From: Hymenobacter fodinae
Lineage (GTDB): Bacteria > Bacteroidota > Bacteroidia > Cytophagales > Hymenobacteraceae
Assembly: GCF_004745825.1 (NCBI RefSeq)
Contig: NZ_SRLA01000002.1
Location: forward strand, 1,116,001 to 1,180,000
DNA: 64,000 nucleotides
Direction of reading: 5' to 3'
Of this stretch, positions 51,911-62,198 are shown piece after piece. The notes under the pieces were generated by a model. It worked only from the letters and a program-made list of their open reading frames with translations. It was not told the origin of the DNA and searched no databases. Both the position numbers and the translations under genes were made by a program. Each line of letters opens with the position of its first letter. Position 1 is the first letter of the stretch.

Positions 51911-53401
51911 TTGCTCGTGTGCAACTCCTCAGGCTTGGGCAGATTTTCTCAGTTAAGCGCGGACCGCATCAAACGTTTTTTCGGAAATATTAGCCTTGTC
52001 GTGCTGCTCAACCTGCTGGTAAAGCCAGGTTGGGTGGTGCTCGAAAATATTGTGCAAGACCAGCTAGGCCACGCGGCATTCGGGCTGTTCACGGCTCTAT
52101 CGGCCCTAACGCTGGTCTTGGCAACCGTCTCCGACTTAGGCCTGACGCATTACAGTGTAAAGCGCGTAGCCGCCGACCCCGCGTTCTTGTCGGAGTACTT
52201 TCCTACTATCCTCCCGCTACGAGGGTGGCTAAACGTAGCGGCGCTGTTTGCCATGCTGGGCGTGGGGTGGGTGATTGGCTACCGAGGCTACCCGCTGCTG
52301 CTGTTGGGTGCTATTGGGATAAGCCTGTTATTGGCCCAGTACGGGCAGTTTTTGCGCGGTACGCTACAAGCCCACCAGCATTTCAACACCGATGCGGTGC
52401 TGTCGGTGTTTGAGAAGTTTCTGCTGCTAGGCCTGGTGCTAGTGCTGCTGCCGCTGGGACTTACGCTGGAGCGCTATGTCGGTATTCGAGTGGCGGCGGC
52501 CGTATTCACTACTGTGCTGCTCTATGGGCTGATGACGCGCCTGTTTGGGCGAGTGCGTTACAGCTGGCAGTGGGGGCAGGCCCGTACAGTGCTGCGCGAA
52601 ACCGTTCCTTTTGCCATAATTACACTCCTGTATGGGGTAAACGAGCGGGTAGACATGGTGATGCTGGAACGCTTGGCCTCGCCCACAGAAGCGGGGTATT
52701 ACGCCGGGGCCTACCGCTGGGTTGATGCCGTGATGATGTACATCTGGACGATTCTGCCGCTGTTTTTTGCCAAGTTTGCCGGGGCGGTGCACAGCCGTGA
52801 CGAACAGCGTGACTTGCTCTGGTTTGGGCAGCGCGTGGTTACGCTACCCATGTTGCTGGTGTGCGCGTTTGTGCTGTTTCGGGGGGAGGTGCTGTTCTGG
52901 CAGTTCAAGCACAGCTCAGTGGCTGAGGTGGCCCGCATGACGTGGTGCCTCAAGATTTTGTTCGTGAATGTGCTGGTGCACTCCTTCTTCGCCCTCTATG
53001 CTTCCCTACTCAACAGCACCCGCTTCGTAAACACAGTAAGCTGGTTGGTGGCGGCTAGTGTGGCTCTCAACGTAGGCCTGAACGTGGTATTTCTGCCGCG
53101 TTTTGGCGCAGTAGCGGCGGCTTGGAATACGCTGTTTTGCGCAGTTTTCGTGTCCGGCTGCTATGTGTGGCTGGTGCAGCGCCGTGCTGAGGTGGCCGTA
53201 CCCTGGAAAATAATGGCCAAGCTCGGGGGCATCTTTGGGCTGCTTTGCGCCGGTTGGTATGCCATGCAAACCTATCTGCAACTGCCGTGGCTAGTTGAGG
53301 CAATAGGGGCGGGTGTGCTGTTCGTGGCACTGGTGTTAAGCCTGCGCCTTGTGCGTCCCGCCGAACTTAAACAGCTGCGGCAACGCAAAACCGAATCGTA
53401 A
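51911..53401 (+). CDS. Polysaccharide/oligosaccharide flippase
   Basis: A 496-residue MATE/Wzx-type flippase with about 12-14 helices. The N-terminal block FFGNISLVVLLNLLVKPGWVVLENIVQDQLGHAAFGLFTALSALTLVLA is typical. The open frame begins at TTG 51911; a later internal start could be used. Divergent from Wzz, 144 bases apart. Exports lipid-linked repeat units for the surface polysaccharide. Confidence 0.88.
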   Translation: MLVCNSSGLGRFSQLSADRIKRFFGNISLVVLLNLLVKPGWVVLENIVQDQLGHAAFGLFTALSALTLVLATVSDLGLTHYSVKRVAADPAFLSEYFPTILPLRGWLNVAALFAMLGVGWVIGYRGYPLLLLGAIGISLLLAQYGQFLRGTLQAHQHFNTDAVLSVFEKFLLLGLVLVLLPLGLTLERYVGIRVAAAVFTTVLLYGLMTRLFGRVRYSWQWGQARTVLRETVPFAIITLLYGVNERVDMVMLERLASPTEAGYYAGAYRWVDAVMMYIWTILPLFFAKFAGAVHSRDEQRDLLWFGQRVVTLPMLLVCAFVLFRGEVLFWQFKHSSVAEVARMTWCLKILFVNVLVHSFFALYASLLNSTRFVNTVSWLVAASVALNVGLNVVFLPRFGAVAAAWNTLFCAVFVSGCYVWLVQRRAEVAVPWKIMAKLGGIFGLLCAGWYAMQTYLQLPWLVEAIGAGVLFVALVLSLRLVRPAELKQLRQRKTES

Positions 53402-53473
53402 AAACCGATATTTGCCCAGTCACCTCCTGGCAGGGCATGCCCGCGGCCCCTTTTGCGTCTCTATTCCTAGTAC

Positions 53474-54382
53474 ATGAATTCCCTTTTAAAGCAGCTTGAT
53501 GAAGTCGAAGCCCTTGCCAACGCTACTAAATGGCGGCGCCTGCTGCATGCCCCGGGAAAATACCTGTACGCCATAGGATTCCGGCAGCTGGTGTACGCCC
53601 GTACCAAAAAGGGGCTCGTGAAACAGGTAGGCACCTTCTTTGGGGTGCCTATGCAAGTGGTACTGCCCGCCGGCACCGATATTTACTTGACAGGTGGCAA
53701 GTCGCATAGCTCCGAGATTCGTCTGGCGCGCTTCCTCATCAACACCCTGCAGCTCGGCGACACGTTTCTCGATGTAGGGGGGCACTTCGGGTATTTTGCG
53801 CTGCTGGCCTCGCGGCTGGTGGGGCCGGAGGGGAAGGTACTGGCCTACGAGGCATCACGAAGCACGTACGCCGTTCTGGCAGAAAATGTGAAAGGGCAGG
53901 CCAACATCCGGGCCATCAACCAAGCTGTTTCGGATAAGGCAGAAACGATTTCCTTCTATGAATTTCCCGTGCTCTACAACGAGTTCAACTCGATGGATGT
54001 GGCGCAGTTTGCGGAGGAGAAATGGTTTGCTGATTTCAAGCCGACCCGCATTGAAGTACCTGCCACCCGCATTGATGATATTCTGGCTTCCACTAAGACG
54101 CAGCCAGCTGTGATTAAAATTGATGTGGAAGGGGCTGAACTGAAAGTAATCGGCGGTGCTGCGGAAAGTTTGCGCCGCTTGCGCCCCTACGTGGTAATGG
54201 AGTATTTGGAGCCCAAGCGCCACAACGCTGAGCACCAAAAAGCCGTGGCCCTGCTGCAGGAGCTAGGCTATGCGGCGCACTCCCTTAATGCCCAAGGCCA
54301 GCCCGTACCGTGCCAAGACCTCAATGGTTTCTTGCAAGCGCACAGCTACGACTCCGACAACTTCGTGTTCATCAAGAAATAA
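53474..54382 (+). CDS. FkbM-family methyltransferase
   Basis: A 302-residue methyltransferase with the FkbM domain: FLDVGGHFGYFALLASRLVGPEGKVLAYEASRSTYAVLAENV (motif I and the acidic residue after beta-2), INQAVSDKAETISFYEF and IKIDVEGAELKVIGGA (hallmark of FkbM). Methylates a sugar hydroxyl of the polysaccharide by context. Within the polysaccharide region. Confidence 0.92.
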   Translation: MNSLLKQLDEVEALANATKWRRLLHAPGKYLYAIGFRQLVYARTKKGLVKQVGTFFGVPMQVVLPAGTDIYLTGGKSHSSEIRLARFLINTLQLGDTFLDVGGHFGYFALLASRLVGPEGKVLAYEASRSTYAVLAENVKGQANIRAINQAVSDKAETISFYEFPVLYNEFNSMDVAQFAEEKWFADFKPTRIEVPATRIDDILASTKTQPAVIKIDVEGAELKVIGGAAESLRRLRPYVVMEYLEPKRHNAEHQKAVALLQELGYAAHSLNAQGQPVPCQDLNGFLQAHSYDSDNFVFIKK

Positions 54383-54528
54383 CGAAGGGTGAGAGCTGTG
54401 CTGGATGAGGGAGTTGGCTAGCGCTAAGCCAGTATAGGAGCAGCTACGTAGCACCACTGCGGAAAATGATGTAGTATTCTTGTGCCAGGAACTGGTTACG
54501 TATTTACCACCCGCCCCAATCTAGCTGT

Positions 54529-55662
54529 TTGGAAATAGCCGTCAATGTTCGTTTTCTGCTACCCGGCGACAAGCTGGAAGGCATTGGGCGCTTCACCTAC
54601 GAAACGCTCCGGCACCTCGTGCAGCAGCACCCGGAGCACACGTTTCATTTCCTTTTCGACCGGGCCTACGATCCGCGGTACATCTTCGGCTCGAACGTAG
54701 TGCCCCATGTGCTGAGTCCGCCGGCCCGGCACCCGGTGCTGTGGGTGGCGTGGTTTGAAGGAGCTGTGGCCCGCTGGCTGCGCCGGCACCGCCCGGCTGT
54801 ATTTCTAAGCCCCGATGGTTACACCACCCTGCGTACCCGCGTTCCCCGCGTAACCGTGCTCCACGATCTGGCCTTCGAACACTTCCCGCAGGATGTAGAC
54901 CGGCTTACGCTTCGCTACTACCAGTTTTTTACGCCCCGGTTCGCCCAAGCTTCCGCGCGGTTAGTGGCGGTTTCTGATGCTACCCGCCAAGATATTGTGC
55001 GCACCTACGGCATTCCGGCCGGGAAAATCAGCGTCGTCTACAACGCGGCCGACGCGCAGTTCCGCCCGCAACCGGCGGCAGAGCAACAAGCCACCCGCGA
55101 CCGATACAGTGCTGGCAAGCCGTATTTCCTGTTTGTGGGGGCGCTGCAGCCGCGCAAAAATTTGATTAACCTGCTGCGCGCCTTCGATCAGTTCAAACAA
55201 CAAACGCAGGCGCCCACCAAGCTGTTGGTGGTGGGGCGCACCGCCTGGAAAGCAGGTCCCATTTTCGATGTGTATCGGGAAATGCAATTCCGCCACGATG
55301 TGCACCTCACTGGCCGCGTGACTGATGAGGAGCTGGTACAGCTATATGCGGCTGCGTATGCCACGGCCTACGTGCCGTATTTTGAGGGGTTCGGCATTCC
55401 TATCATTGAGGCCCAAGCCTGCGGCTCGCCAGTAATTACTTCCAATTGCAGCTCCATGCCCGAGGTGGCAGGCGGGGCGGCTCAACTAGTTGATCCCTTC
55501 CGGGCGGAATCTATTGCCGATGGGCTGCGCGCACTGTATCAGCAAGAAGAGTGGCGGCAAGAGCTGATAGCGCGAGGCTTCCGCAACGTGCAGCGCTTCT
55601 CCTGGGAGCAAAGTGCCACTGCCTTATGGCAGGTGCTAGAAACCGTATCTGCTAGCCGCTAA
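54529..55662 (+). CDS. GT4-family glycosyltransferase
   Basis: A 377-residue GT-B glycosyltransferase starting from TTG 54529 (MEIAVNVRFLLPGDKLEGIGRFTYETLRHL). The N-domain glycine loop is in the start, and the C-terminal donor-binding E-x7-E signature is YFEGFGIPIIEAQACGSPVITSN. Adds a sugar to the growing glycan. Start codon unusual but supported by the family N-terminus. Confidence 0.92.
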   Translation: MEIAVNVRFLLPGDKLEGIGRFTYETLRHLVQQHPEHTFHFLFDRAYDPRYIFGSNVVPHVLSPPARHPVLWVAWFEGAVARWLRRHRPAVFLSPDGYTTLRTRVPRVTVLHDLAFEHFPQDVDRLTLRYYQFFTPRFAQASARLVAVSDATRQDIVRTYGIPAGKISVVYNAADAQFRPQPAAEQQATRDRYSAGKPYFLFVGALQPRKNLINLLRAFDQFKQQTQAPTKLLVVGRTAWKAGPIFDVYREMQFRHDVHLTGRVTDEELVQLYAAAYATAYVPYFEGFGIPIIEAQACGSPVITSNCSSMPEVAGGAAQLVDPFRAESIADGLRALYQQEEWRQELIARGFRNVQRFSWEQSATALWQVLETVSASR

Positions 55663-55807
55663 GAATAGCTTACCTGACCTTCGCTGAGCAGAGAAGTAGT
55701 GGCCTACGCTCTACCGAAACTGTGGGGTTGCGTACTTTGCAGCCGCCTGAGCTTGGCTTGGGCTAGTACGTAGCAGCTTCTTCCATTCTTTTAACCCCGT
55801 TGCTTCA

Positions 55808-56437
55808 GTGCGCTTATTCCGAATGCCGGCTCTGGTGCGGCGCTTGTTTCCGGGGTGCCTTTGGCAGATGCCCGCAACGTCGCCCCCTACGCTGTACCTA
55901 ACCTTCGACGATGGGCCTATTCCCGAGGAAACCCCCTTTGTGCTCGATACGCTGGCGCAGTTTGGGGCCAAAGGCACGTTTTTCTGCGTGGGCGACAACG
56001 TGCGTCGTCATCCGGAGGTGGCCCGGCAAATTGTAGCGCAGGGGCACCGGTTGGCCAATCATACCTTTCATCACATCAGCGGCTGGAGCCATTCAAACGC
56101 GCATTACCTACAGGATGTAGCGGAGTGTCAGGCCCTGCTGAATGAGCTGCAGCCCCACCCTAGGCCACTGCTGCGCCCGCCCTATGGTCGCATCACCATT
56201 CCGTTGGCTCGGGCCCTAGAAGCTAGCCATCAGGTAATCATGTGGGATGTGCTTACCTATGACTACGACCGGAGCTACTCAGCCGAAGAGTGCCTGCGTA
56301 ACGCTATCAGCAATACCCGTCCGGGGTCAATTGTTGTCTTTCATGATAGCTTGAAAGCCAGCCGCAACATGCGCTTCGTGCTACCGCGCTATCTGGCTCA
56401 TTTCGCTGAGCAGGGTTACCAGTTTGCGCAGCTCTAA
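55808..56437 (+). CDS. Polysaccharide deacetylase (NodB/CE4)
   Basis: A 209-residue CE4 enzyme. TFDDGP (residues 32-37, Asp34 base and Asp35 metal ligand), His85 and His89 (NHTFHH), and RPPYGR are the family's metal and substrate motifs. Removes N-acetyl groups from the polysaccharide or from peptidoglycan. Start at GTG 55808; no signal peptide visible, so it may act in the cytoplasm or be exported otherwise. Followed by GT2 on the same strand. Confidence 0.93.
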   Translation: MRLFRMPALVRRLFPGCLWQMPATSPPTLYLTFDDGPIPEETPFVLDTLAQFGAKGTFFCVGDNVRRHPEVARQIVAQGHRLANHTFHHISGWSHSNAHYLQDVAECQALLNELQPHPRPLLRPPYGRITIPLARALEASHQVIMWDVLTYDYDRSYSAEECLRNAISNTRPGSIVVFHDSLKASRNMRFVLPRYLAHFAEQGYQFAQL

Positions 56438-56491
56438 GGTCAGCGGAAATACCTGGAATATTCTGGCGTTCCACCCCGACCTTTACGCCCG

Positions 56492-57592
56492 ATGCTGTTT
56501 TTTGCGCTCTACTTTCTGGGTTGGTTTGGGCTGTTGTTGTGTACCACGGTTCTGTTTGCTGGCCGACGGGGAAGTCAGCCGGGCCCGTTGCCGCAGCCTT
56601 TGCCGCGCGTTAGCATTCTTATTGCAGCCCGCAACGAAGCAGCCGCCATTAGCAGGTGCTTGCTGGCCATTCGGGCGTTGCGGTATCCGCCAGAGCTAAT
56701 TGAAGTAGTACTCGGCGACGACGGCTCTACCGACGATACTGCTGCGTTGGCCCAAACGGCTATGGCGGGTTACGCGGGTACGTTCCGGGTGGTGCCCATT
56801 CAGGAAACGCTGGGCACGGCCCGCGGTAAAGCCAACGTGCTAGCCCACCTCACCCGCGCCGCTACAACTGAGTACTTCTTTATTACTGACGCCGATATTG
56901 CCGTGCCTCCGACCTGGTTACAGGGGTTGCTGGCCCATGCGCAGGCGGGGGTGGGCATCATCACGGGGCTGACGCTGGTGGAAGGGCCGCGCCTCTTCCA
57001 CCGCATTCAAGGCCTCGATTGGCTGATGTCGCTGGGTATGGTGCAGGTAGTGACAGACCTGGGGCGCCCCGTTACGGCTATGGGCAACAACATGTTGATT
57101 ACTCGCGCCGCCTACTGGGCCACTGGTGGCTACGAGCAGTTGCCATTTTCCGTAACCGAAGATTTTGAGCTGTTCAAGGCTGTTTTGCGGCAGGGCTACA
57201 GTTCCCGCAACCTGTTTCGGGCCGAAGTGCTGGCAGAATCACTACCCATGTACACCTGGCAGGGGCTGTTGCACCAGCGGCGCCGCTGGATGCGTGGGGT
57301 TGAGGGACTACCAGGGTGGCTGAAAGCTTGCTTGGTGTTGTACGGGTCTTTCTACGTGGTGCTGCTGGGGCTGGCCGGAGTAGTTGGGCCGGGTGTGGCG
57401 CTAGGGGTGTGGGGCCTGAAAATGCTGCTGCAGAGTGGCCTAGCCGTGCTGTGTTTCCGGCGGGTGGGCCGCCGCGCCCCACTGGCTCTTATTCCAGCGT
57501 ATGAACTATACAGCCTCTTGCTCACGGGAATGCTAACGGTCTTCCGGGTGTTACCGCTCCGCTTCAATTGGAAGGGTCGGCAGTATCGCTAA
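56492..57592 (+). CDS. GT2-family membrane glycosyltransferase
   Basis: A 366-residue glycosyltransferase with an N-terminal helix, then VSILIAARNEAAAISRCL, LGDDGSTDDTAALA, TDADIAVPPTW (metal site), TEDFELF (catalytic Asp) and QRRRWMRG. Two or three C-terminal helices follow. Together with the deacetylase directly upstream it resembles N-acetylglucosamine polymer synthases (poly-GlcNAc type), but the family is broad. Confidence 0.92.
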   Translation: MLFFALYFLGWFGLLLCTTVLFAGRRGSQPGPLPQPLPRVSILIAARNEAAAISRCLLAIRALRYPPELIEVVLGDDGSTDDTAALAQTAMAGYAGTFRVVPIQETLGTARGKANVLAHLTRAATTEYFFITDADIAVPPTWLQGLLAHAQAGVGIITGLTLVEGPRLFHRIQGLDWLMSLGMVQVVTDLGRPVTAMGNNMLITRAAYWATGGYEQLPFSVTEDFELFKAVLRQGYSSRNLFRAEVLAESLPMYTWQGLLHQRRRWMRGVEGLPGWLKACLVLYGSFYVVLLGLAGVVGPGVALGVWGLKMLLQSGLAVLCFRRVGRRAPLALIPAYELYSLLLTGMLTVFRVLPLRFNWKGRQYR

Positions 57593-57652
57593 AACAGGCT
57601 TCTCTTCTCGGCATTGCCGCCGTAAACGCACTATTTCACCACCTTTGCAGCC

Positions 57653-58450
57653 ATGCAACTTTCTGATTCGCACGCGCACGTCTATTCCGAGCAGTTCAAG
57701 CCCGACCAAGACGATATGCTCCGCCGCGCCTTCGACGCCGGTGTCCTGACCATCTTCATGCCCAACATCGACCACACCAGCATTGATGCTATGCTGGAAG
57801 TGGAGGCCAAATATCCTACCAACTGCTTTGCCCAGATGGGCCTGCACCCCTGCCACGTTACGCGCAATTTTGAGAAGGAGCTGTACGAGGTAGAAACCTG
57901 GCTCAGCCGCCGCCCCTTTGCGGCGGTGGGGGAGTGCGGTATTGATTTGTACTGGGATAAAACGCACTTAGCCGAACAGCAAGAAGCGCTGCGCATTCAG
58001 GTGGACATGGCTAAGAAACACAATCTGCCCCTAGTGCTGCACACCCGCGACGCCTTCCGCGAAACTGCTGACATCATTTCTTCGTCCCAGGATGGTTCTC
58101 TACGCGGCGTGTTCCACTGTTTCTCCGGCTCAAAGGAAGAGGCAGAGGAAGTTATTAAGCTGGGGTTTAAGCTGGGCATTGGCGGTGTGGCTACCTTCAA
58201 AAACGGTGGCCTAGACAAAGTGCTGCCTGGCATTGAGCTAGAGCACCTTCTCCTGGAAACCGACTGCCCCTACCTGGCGCCTGTGCCGCACCGGGGTAAG
58301 CGCAATGAGCCCAGCTATCTGCCACTGGTGGCCCGCCGCGTAGCCGAACTGCTTGGCAAAGACGTGGAAGAAGTTGCCGAGGTAACTACTCGCAATACCT
58401 TGGCGCTATTTGGCGAACTGTCAGTGCCGCAAGGTCCGCAGCCCGCGTAG
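57653..58450 (+). CDS. TatD-family hydrolase
   Basis: A 265-residue metal-dependent TIM-barrel DNase-like hydrolase. Metal ligands are in SDSHAHVY (His7, His9), VGECGIDLYWDK (Glu near 95), LHTRD and FHCFSG, and LETDCPYLAP. Acts on nucleic acid 3' ends or other substrates; strictly cytoplasmic. Asparaginase follows after about 75 bases on the same strand. Confidence 0.95.
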   Translation: MQLSDSHAHVYSEQFKPDQDDMLRRAFDAGVLTIFMPNIDHTSIDAMLEVEAKYPTNCFAQMGLHPCHVTRNFEKELYEVETWLSRRPFAAVGECGIDLYWDKTHLAEQQEALRIQVDMAKKHNLPLVLHTRDAFRETADIISSSQDGSLRGVFHCFSGSKEEAEEVIKLGFKLGIGGVATFKNGGLDKVLPGIELEHLLLETDCPYLAPVPHRGKRNEPSYLPLVARRVAELLGKDVEEVAEVTTRNTLALFGELSVPQGPQPA

Positions 58451-58524
58451 AGGCCTAGCGCATGTTCTTGTCCTGTTGAGTTGGCCGAGACATTTCGTAG
58501 GCCGCCGTTGAGGCTCACAGCCTA

Positions 58525-59706
58525 ATGTTTATCTGCTGGTTAGATGACTTGCCCAGTTCGAGGGACTGCTCTATGCCGGTTGAGCTTGCGTATAGCTGCC
58601 GTTCTGTTTCTACCTTCACTGCTCAACTTACCGCCCACCCAACCCGCTTAAATTTGGCTGCTACCGCTGCGTCCTCCCCTGAACAAACCATTCTAGTCAT
58701 TTATACCGGCGGCACGGTCGGGATGGCCTACAATAAATCTGGCGAGCTGGTGCCCATGAACTTCGACCAGATTCGGCGAAAAATGCCGGAGCTGCACCAA
58801 CTCAACATGCAGGTCGACGTCCTGAACCTGGGGCCACCCATCGACTCATCCAACATTACAGTGGCCGACTGGCTGGCCTTGGCCGCTCTCATCCGCGACA
58901 ACTACGCCCGCTACGACGGGTTTGTGGTGCTGCACGGTACCGATACCATGGCCTACTCGGCGGCGGCGTTGAGCTTCCTACTGGAGAATCTGGGCAAAGC
59001 AGTGGTATTTACCGGGGCACAAGTGCCAGTAGGGCGCATCCGAACCGATGCCCGCCGCAATCTGGTAACGGCCCTGGAAATGGCAGCAGCTCGCCACCCC
59101 ATGGCCGATACCGTGCGCGTGCCAGAGGTGTGCGTGTTCTTTAACGAGTTGCTGATCAGAGGAAATCGGGCTAAAAAGGTGGAGAGTCAGCAGTACAATG
59201 CCTTCCGTAGCGAAAATTACCCTCCGCTCGGCCGGGCTGGCATTGAACTAGAGTTCAACGATAGGCAGATCCGGCCGCTACCCAGCGCCCCCCTGCACGT
59301 CCATTCCCACCTCGACGACCGGGTAACGATTGTGCGTCTGTTTCCGGGTCTTACTGAGCGCATACTGCGCGCCCAACTAGAGGTAAACGACCTACGAGGA
59401 GCCGTGCTCGAAACCTATGGCTCTGGCAATGCTCCCACTGCGCCGTGGTTTCTGCAATGCCTGCGTGAGGCTGCCGACCGAGGGGTATACCTGCTCAACG
59501 TGAGCCAGTGCGAAGAAGGGCGGGTGCTACAGGGGCGCTATGAAACCAGCGCTCATCTCAGTGGCCTAGGCATACTTGGGGGTGATGATATTACCGTGGA
59601 AGCGGCCGTTACCAAACTTATGTTCGTGCTAGGCCTCAACCAGAGCCCCGAAGTTACGCGCCGCCTAATAACCCAAGACCTGCGCGGCGAAATCACCTTA
59701 ATCTAA
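58525..59706 (+). CDS. ansA: Type I L-asparaginase
   Basis: A 393-residue asparaginase. Catalytic threonine region ILVIYTGGTVGMAYNK (Thr64) and LHGTDTMAYSAAALSF mark the two active-site motifs. The N-terminus has about 50 extra residues before the core; a second ATG at 58573 is a possible start, but both give the same core. Converts asparagine to aspartate in the cytoplasm. Ends 70 bases before tRNA-Ser. Confidence 0.93.
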   Translation: MFICWLDDLPSSRDCSMPVELAYSCRSVSTFTAQLTAHPTRLNLAATAASSPEQTILVIYTGGTVGMAYNKSGELVPMNFDQIRRKMPELHQLNMQVDVLNLGPPIDSSNITVADWLALAALIRDNYARYDGFVVLHGTDTMAYSAAALSFLLENLGKAVVFTGAQVPVGRIRTDARRNLVTALEMAAARHPMADTVRVPEVCVFFNELLIRGNRAKKVESQQYNAFRSENYPPLGRAGIELEFNDRQIRPLPSAPLHVHSHLDDRVTIVRLFPGLTERILRAQLEVNDLRGAVLETYGSGNAPTAPWFLQCLREAADRGVYLLNVSQCEEGRVLQGRYETSAHLSGLGILGGDDITVEAAVTKLMFVLGLNQSPEVTRRLITQDLRGEITLI

Positions 59707-59775
59707 CACGATAGTGGCCTAGGGCTTGCGTATCCGAAAAATCGGGTGTTATTTTGCGCCACTTCCCCGCATCCT

Positions 59776-59863
59776 AGAGAGGTGTCCGAGTGGTCGAAGG
59801 AGCACGCCTGGAAAGTGTGTATGGGTCTCAAGCTCATCGAGGGTTCGAATCCCTTCCTCTCTG
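59776..59863 (+). tRNA. tRNA-Ser(GGA)
   Basis: An 88-base tRNA. Acceptor stem AGAGAGG (59776-59782) pairs with CCTCTCT (59856-59862), discriminator G at 59863. The anticodon loop CTGGAAA has anticodon GGA, reading UCC and UCU serine codons; the long variable arm is typical of tRNA-Ser; the T-arm has GGTTCGAAT. CCA is not encoded. An intrinsic terminator follows immediately. Confidence 0.97.
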
Positions 59864-59867
59864 CAGT

Positions 59868-59902
59868 AAAGCCCGTTTCTGATTTAGAAACGGGCTTTTT
59901 TT
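59868..59902 (+). terminator. Intrinsic terminator after tRNA-Ser
   Basis: AAAGCCCGTTTCT (59868-59880) pairs perfectly with AGAAACGGGCTTT (59886-59898), loop GATTT, followed by a T-tract. Serves the tRNA; the kinase gene converges from the right. Confidence 0.95.
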
Positions 59903-59932
59903 GTACTGCTAATTGAGAATGCCAGTTGCCTG

Positions 59933-62173
59933 CTATACTGAGGTTTCGGTCATTTCGCGGGAGATGGTGTTAGCAGGTCGAGAAGGCGTAGGGGTAATTG
60001 GTAGCCGCACAATAAACTCGGTAAACTCGCCTTCCTGGGTTTCTACATTGAGGGTACCACGGTGGCCCTTCGTGATGATGTCGTAACTCAGCGACAGGCC
60101 TAAGCCTGTACCCTCGCCAGTGGGTTTGGTGGTGAAGAACGGCTCGAAGATGCGCTGTCGAACGTCTGTGGGTATGCCGTTGCCGTTGTCTCGCACCCGG
60201 ATGCACACAGTATCGTCTGTTTGTTCAGTTTGAATACTGACCTGCGGTTCATAGCCTGAACCCAACAGGCGGCGTTTTTCGCTTACGGCGTAAAACGCGT
60301 TGGTCAGCAGATTCACCAGCACACGGGTCAGGTCTTGGGGTACTACCTGCAGACTGGGCAGGGGCGAGGCAAACTGGGTGTTGAGAGTGGCTTTAAAGTC
60401 TTTATTGGTAGCCTGCCAGCTGTAGTAGGCTAGGCGCAAGCACTCTTCGCAGAGGGCGTTGAGGTCGGTCAGTTGGGGCTGCCCGCTGCTGACGCGGGAG
60501 TGCTCTAGCATGCTCTTCACGATGCGGTCGGCACGGCGGCCGTGCTGATGAATGCTAAGCTGGTTCTGGGCCAGATCGTGTAGCAACTCCTCAATTGTGA
60601 CCCGGCCTGCTACCGACAGAGATTCTTTTGCCAACTCTTCCTGCAACTCGGTGGTAAGCTCTACTCCGAGGTCAGAGAAATTAGTGATAAAGTTGAGCGG
60701 ATTCTGAATTTCGTGGGCCACCCCGGCAGTTAACTGGCCTAAAGAGGCCAGCTTCTCGTGCTGCACCAACTGGGCTTGGGTAGCACGTAGCTCACGCAGT
60801 GCCTGATCAAGGTCGTCGCGGTGGGCGGCAATTTGGTGGTTGGTTTCGTTGAGGTGGTGGTTGATGCGCTGCTTCAGGAAGATGTTGCGCAGTAGTAAGC
60901 CTGCCAACAGCACTACCCCGGCTAAGCCCGCCAGTAGAGCATATAACTGTTGGCGCTGGCGCTCGGCTGTTTGAGCCTGTAGTTGCCGTGTTTTGCTGAG
61001 TAGGGCAATCTGAGCCTTTTTTCGATCCAGCTCGTAGCCGTAGCGTAAAGCATTGGTTGAGAGCTGCGTGTCTTCGCCGGAGAGCGTATCGTTGTAGGCC
61101 AGTTGCAGGTTGCGAAAGTGGTAGGCCTGCTCGAAGTTTTGCTGTTGGGCATAGGCCTGGGCCAGCAAGTCGGCGGCAGTGCGGATGTTGCCGTTGCTTT
61201 TAGTTTGCTGGCTGAGCTGTAAGGCGTGATGCGCTAGCTCAAGCACGCTATCTGTTTGGTTGGAGAGTAGGTAGGCACGGGCCAAGACTAGCTCCATCAG
61301 CGGCAGATTATATTCATCTTGGTTGGTGCGCACTAGCTGCCGGGCCCGCAGGCTATGCGCCAGCGCCTCGGGCTGGTTACCCTGTAAGCCGTACAGCTCC
61401 GCAAGGTTGGTTTCAAATCCTGCTTCGCCTTGATGGTCGCCTACTCGCTGGCTAAGTTGTAATGCCCGCTGAAAATATAGTAGGGCCTGGGGCCATCTTT
61501 TCAACCTTTTGTAACAGTTGCCAATGTCTCCTAACGTTGAAAGTACCAGCTGATCATCACCATTACGTTGCCCCATTTTTAAAGCGCCCCTGAGCAAGGG
61601 AAGGGCTTCGGTATAGTTGCCCATAGTATGGTACACATTGCCCATAATATAGCGCAGGCGCTCGGTGGTCACTTGGTCGCCGGCCCGTTCGGCCATGGGC
61701 AAGCCTTTTAGCGCTGCTGCCAATGAAGCGGCGGGCTTTTCCTGCAGCATGTAAACAGTGCTCAGTTGCAGCCATGCGCGTCCCTGACCTAGCACATCAT
61801 GTCGGTCTACATATAGACGTTGAGCCTGCCGGGCATCACGGTGGGCTGCTTCAAAATCGTTTTGGCGGCGGTGTAGGTTACTCAAGGCCAGTAGGGCCAG
61901 CCCTTCTCCCGGCGGGTAGGCCAGCTGCCGAGCCAACCTCAGGGCCTCTTCATTTACCTGAGTTGCCTGGGGAGCATCTGAGTTCTTCAGTTCTTGCCCT
62001 AGGGCTAGTAGCCGTTGCACCCTGAGCACGTTGGGCCGAGTGTCAGCACGCAGCAAGTGGCGCAAACTATCGGCCGCGGGGGGCTGGGCTCCGGCAAACA
62101 ACGGGAGCAGCAGGCTCAGAAACAGCACCATAAGTGTATGTTTCAATGGGGCAAAATAAATGGGCCTTAGCAT
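59933..62173 (-). CDS. TPR-containing sensor histidine kinase
   Basis: A 746-residue kinase. A signal sequence (residues about 12-29) is followed by TPR-type helical repeats in the periplasm (about 50-390), a transmembrane helix (411-432), a coiled-coil, a HisKA domain with the phosphorylated His487 in VAHEIQNP, and a HATPase domain (N box [11 protein letters not shown]1 RDNGNGIP, G2 [15 protein letters not shown]). It is a typical Bacteroidota sensor kinase but no response regulator is next to it. The 62199 gene lies 25 bases upstream on the same strand and may be co-transcribed. Confidence 0.93.
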   Translation of the reverse strand: MLRPIYFAPLKHTLMVLFLSLLLPLFAGAQPPAADSLRHLLRADTRPNVLRVQRLLALGQELKNSDAPQATQVNEEALRLARQLAYPPGEGLALLALSNLHRRQNDFEAAHRDARQAQRLYVDRHDVLGQGRAWLQLSTVYMLQEKPAASLAAALKGLPMAERAGDQVTTERLRYIMGNVYHTMGNYTEALPLLRGALKMGQRNGDDQLVLSTLGDIGNCYKRLKRWPQALLYFQRALQLSQRVGDHQGEAGFETNLAELYGLQGNQPEALAHSLRARQLVRTNQDEYNLPLMELVLARAYLLSNQTDSVLELAHHALQLSQQTKSNGNIRTAADLLAQAYAQQQNFEQAYHFRNLQLAYNDTLSGEDTQLSTNALRYGYELDRKKAQIALLSKTRQLQAQTAERQRQQLYALLAGLAGVVLLAGLLLRNIFLKQRINHHLNETNHQIAAHRDDLDQALRELRATQAQLVQHEKLASLGQLTAGVAHEIQNPLNFITNFSDLGVELTTELQEELAKESLSVAGRVTIEELLHDLAQNQLSIHQHGRRADRIVKSMLEHSRVSSGQPQLTDLNALCEECLRLAYYSWQATNKDFKATLNTQFASPLPSLQVVPQDLTRVLVNLLTNAFYAVSEKRRLLGSGYEPQVSIQTEQTDDTVCIRVRDNGNGIPTDVRQRIFEPFFTTKPTGEGTGLGLSLSYDIITKGHRGTLNVETQEGEFTEFIVRLPITPTPSRPANTISREMTETSV

Positions 62174-62198
62174 GCCACTGAGAATAGTGCTCGGGGGC

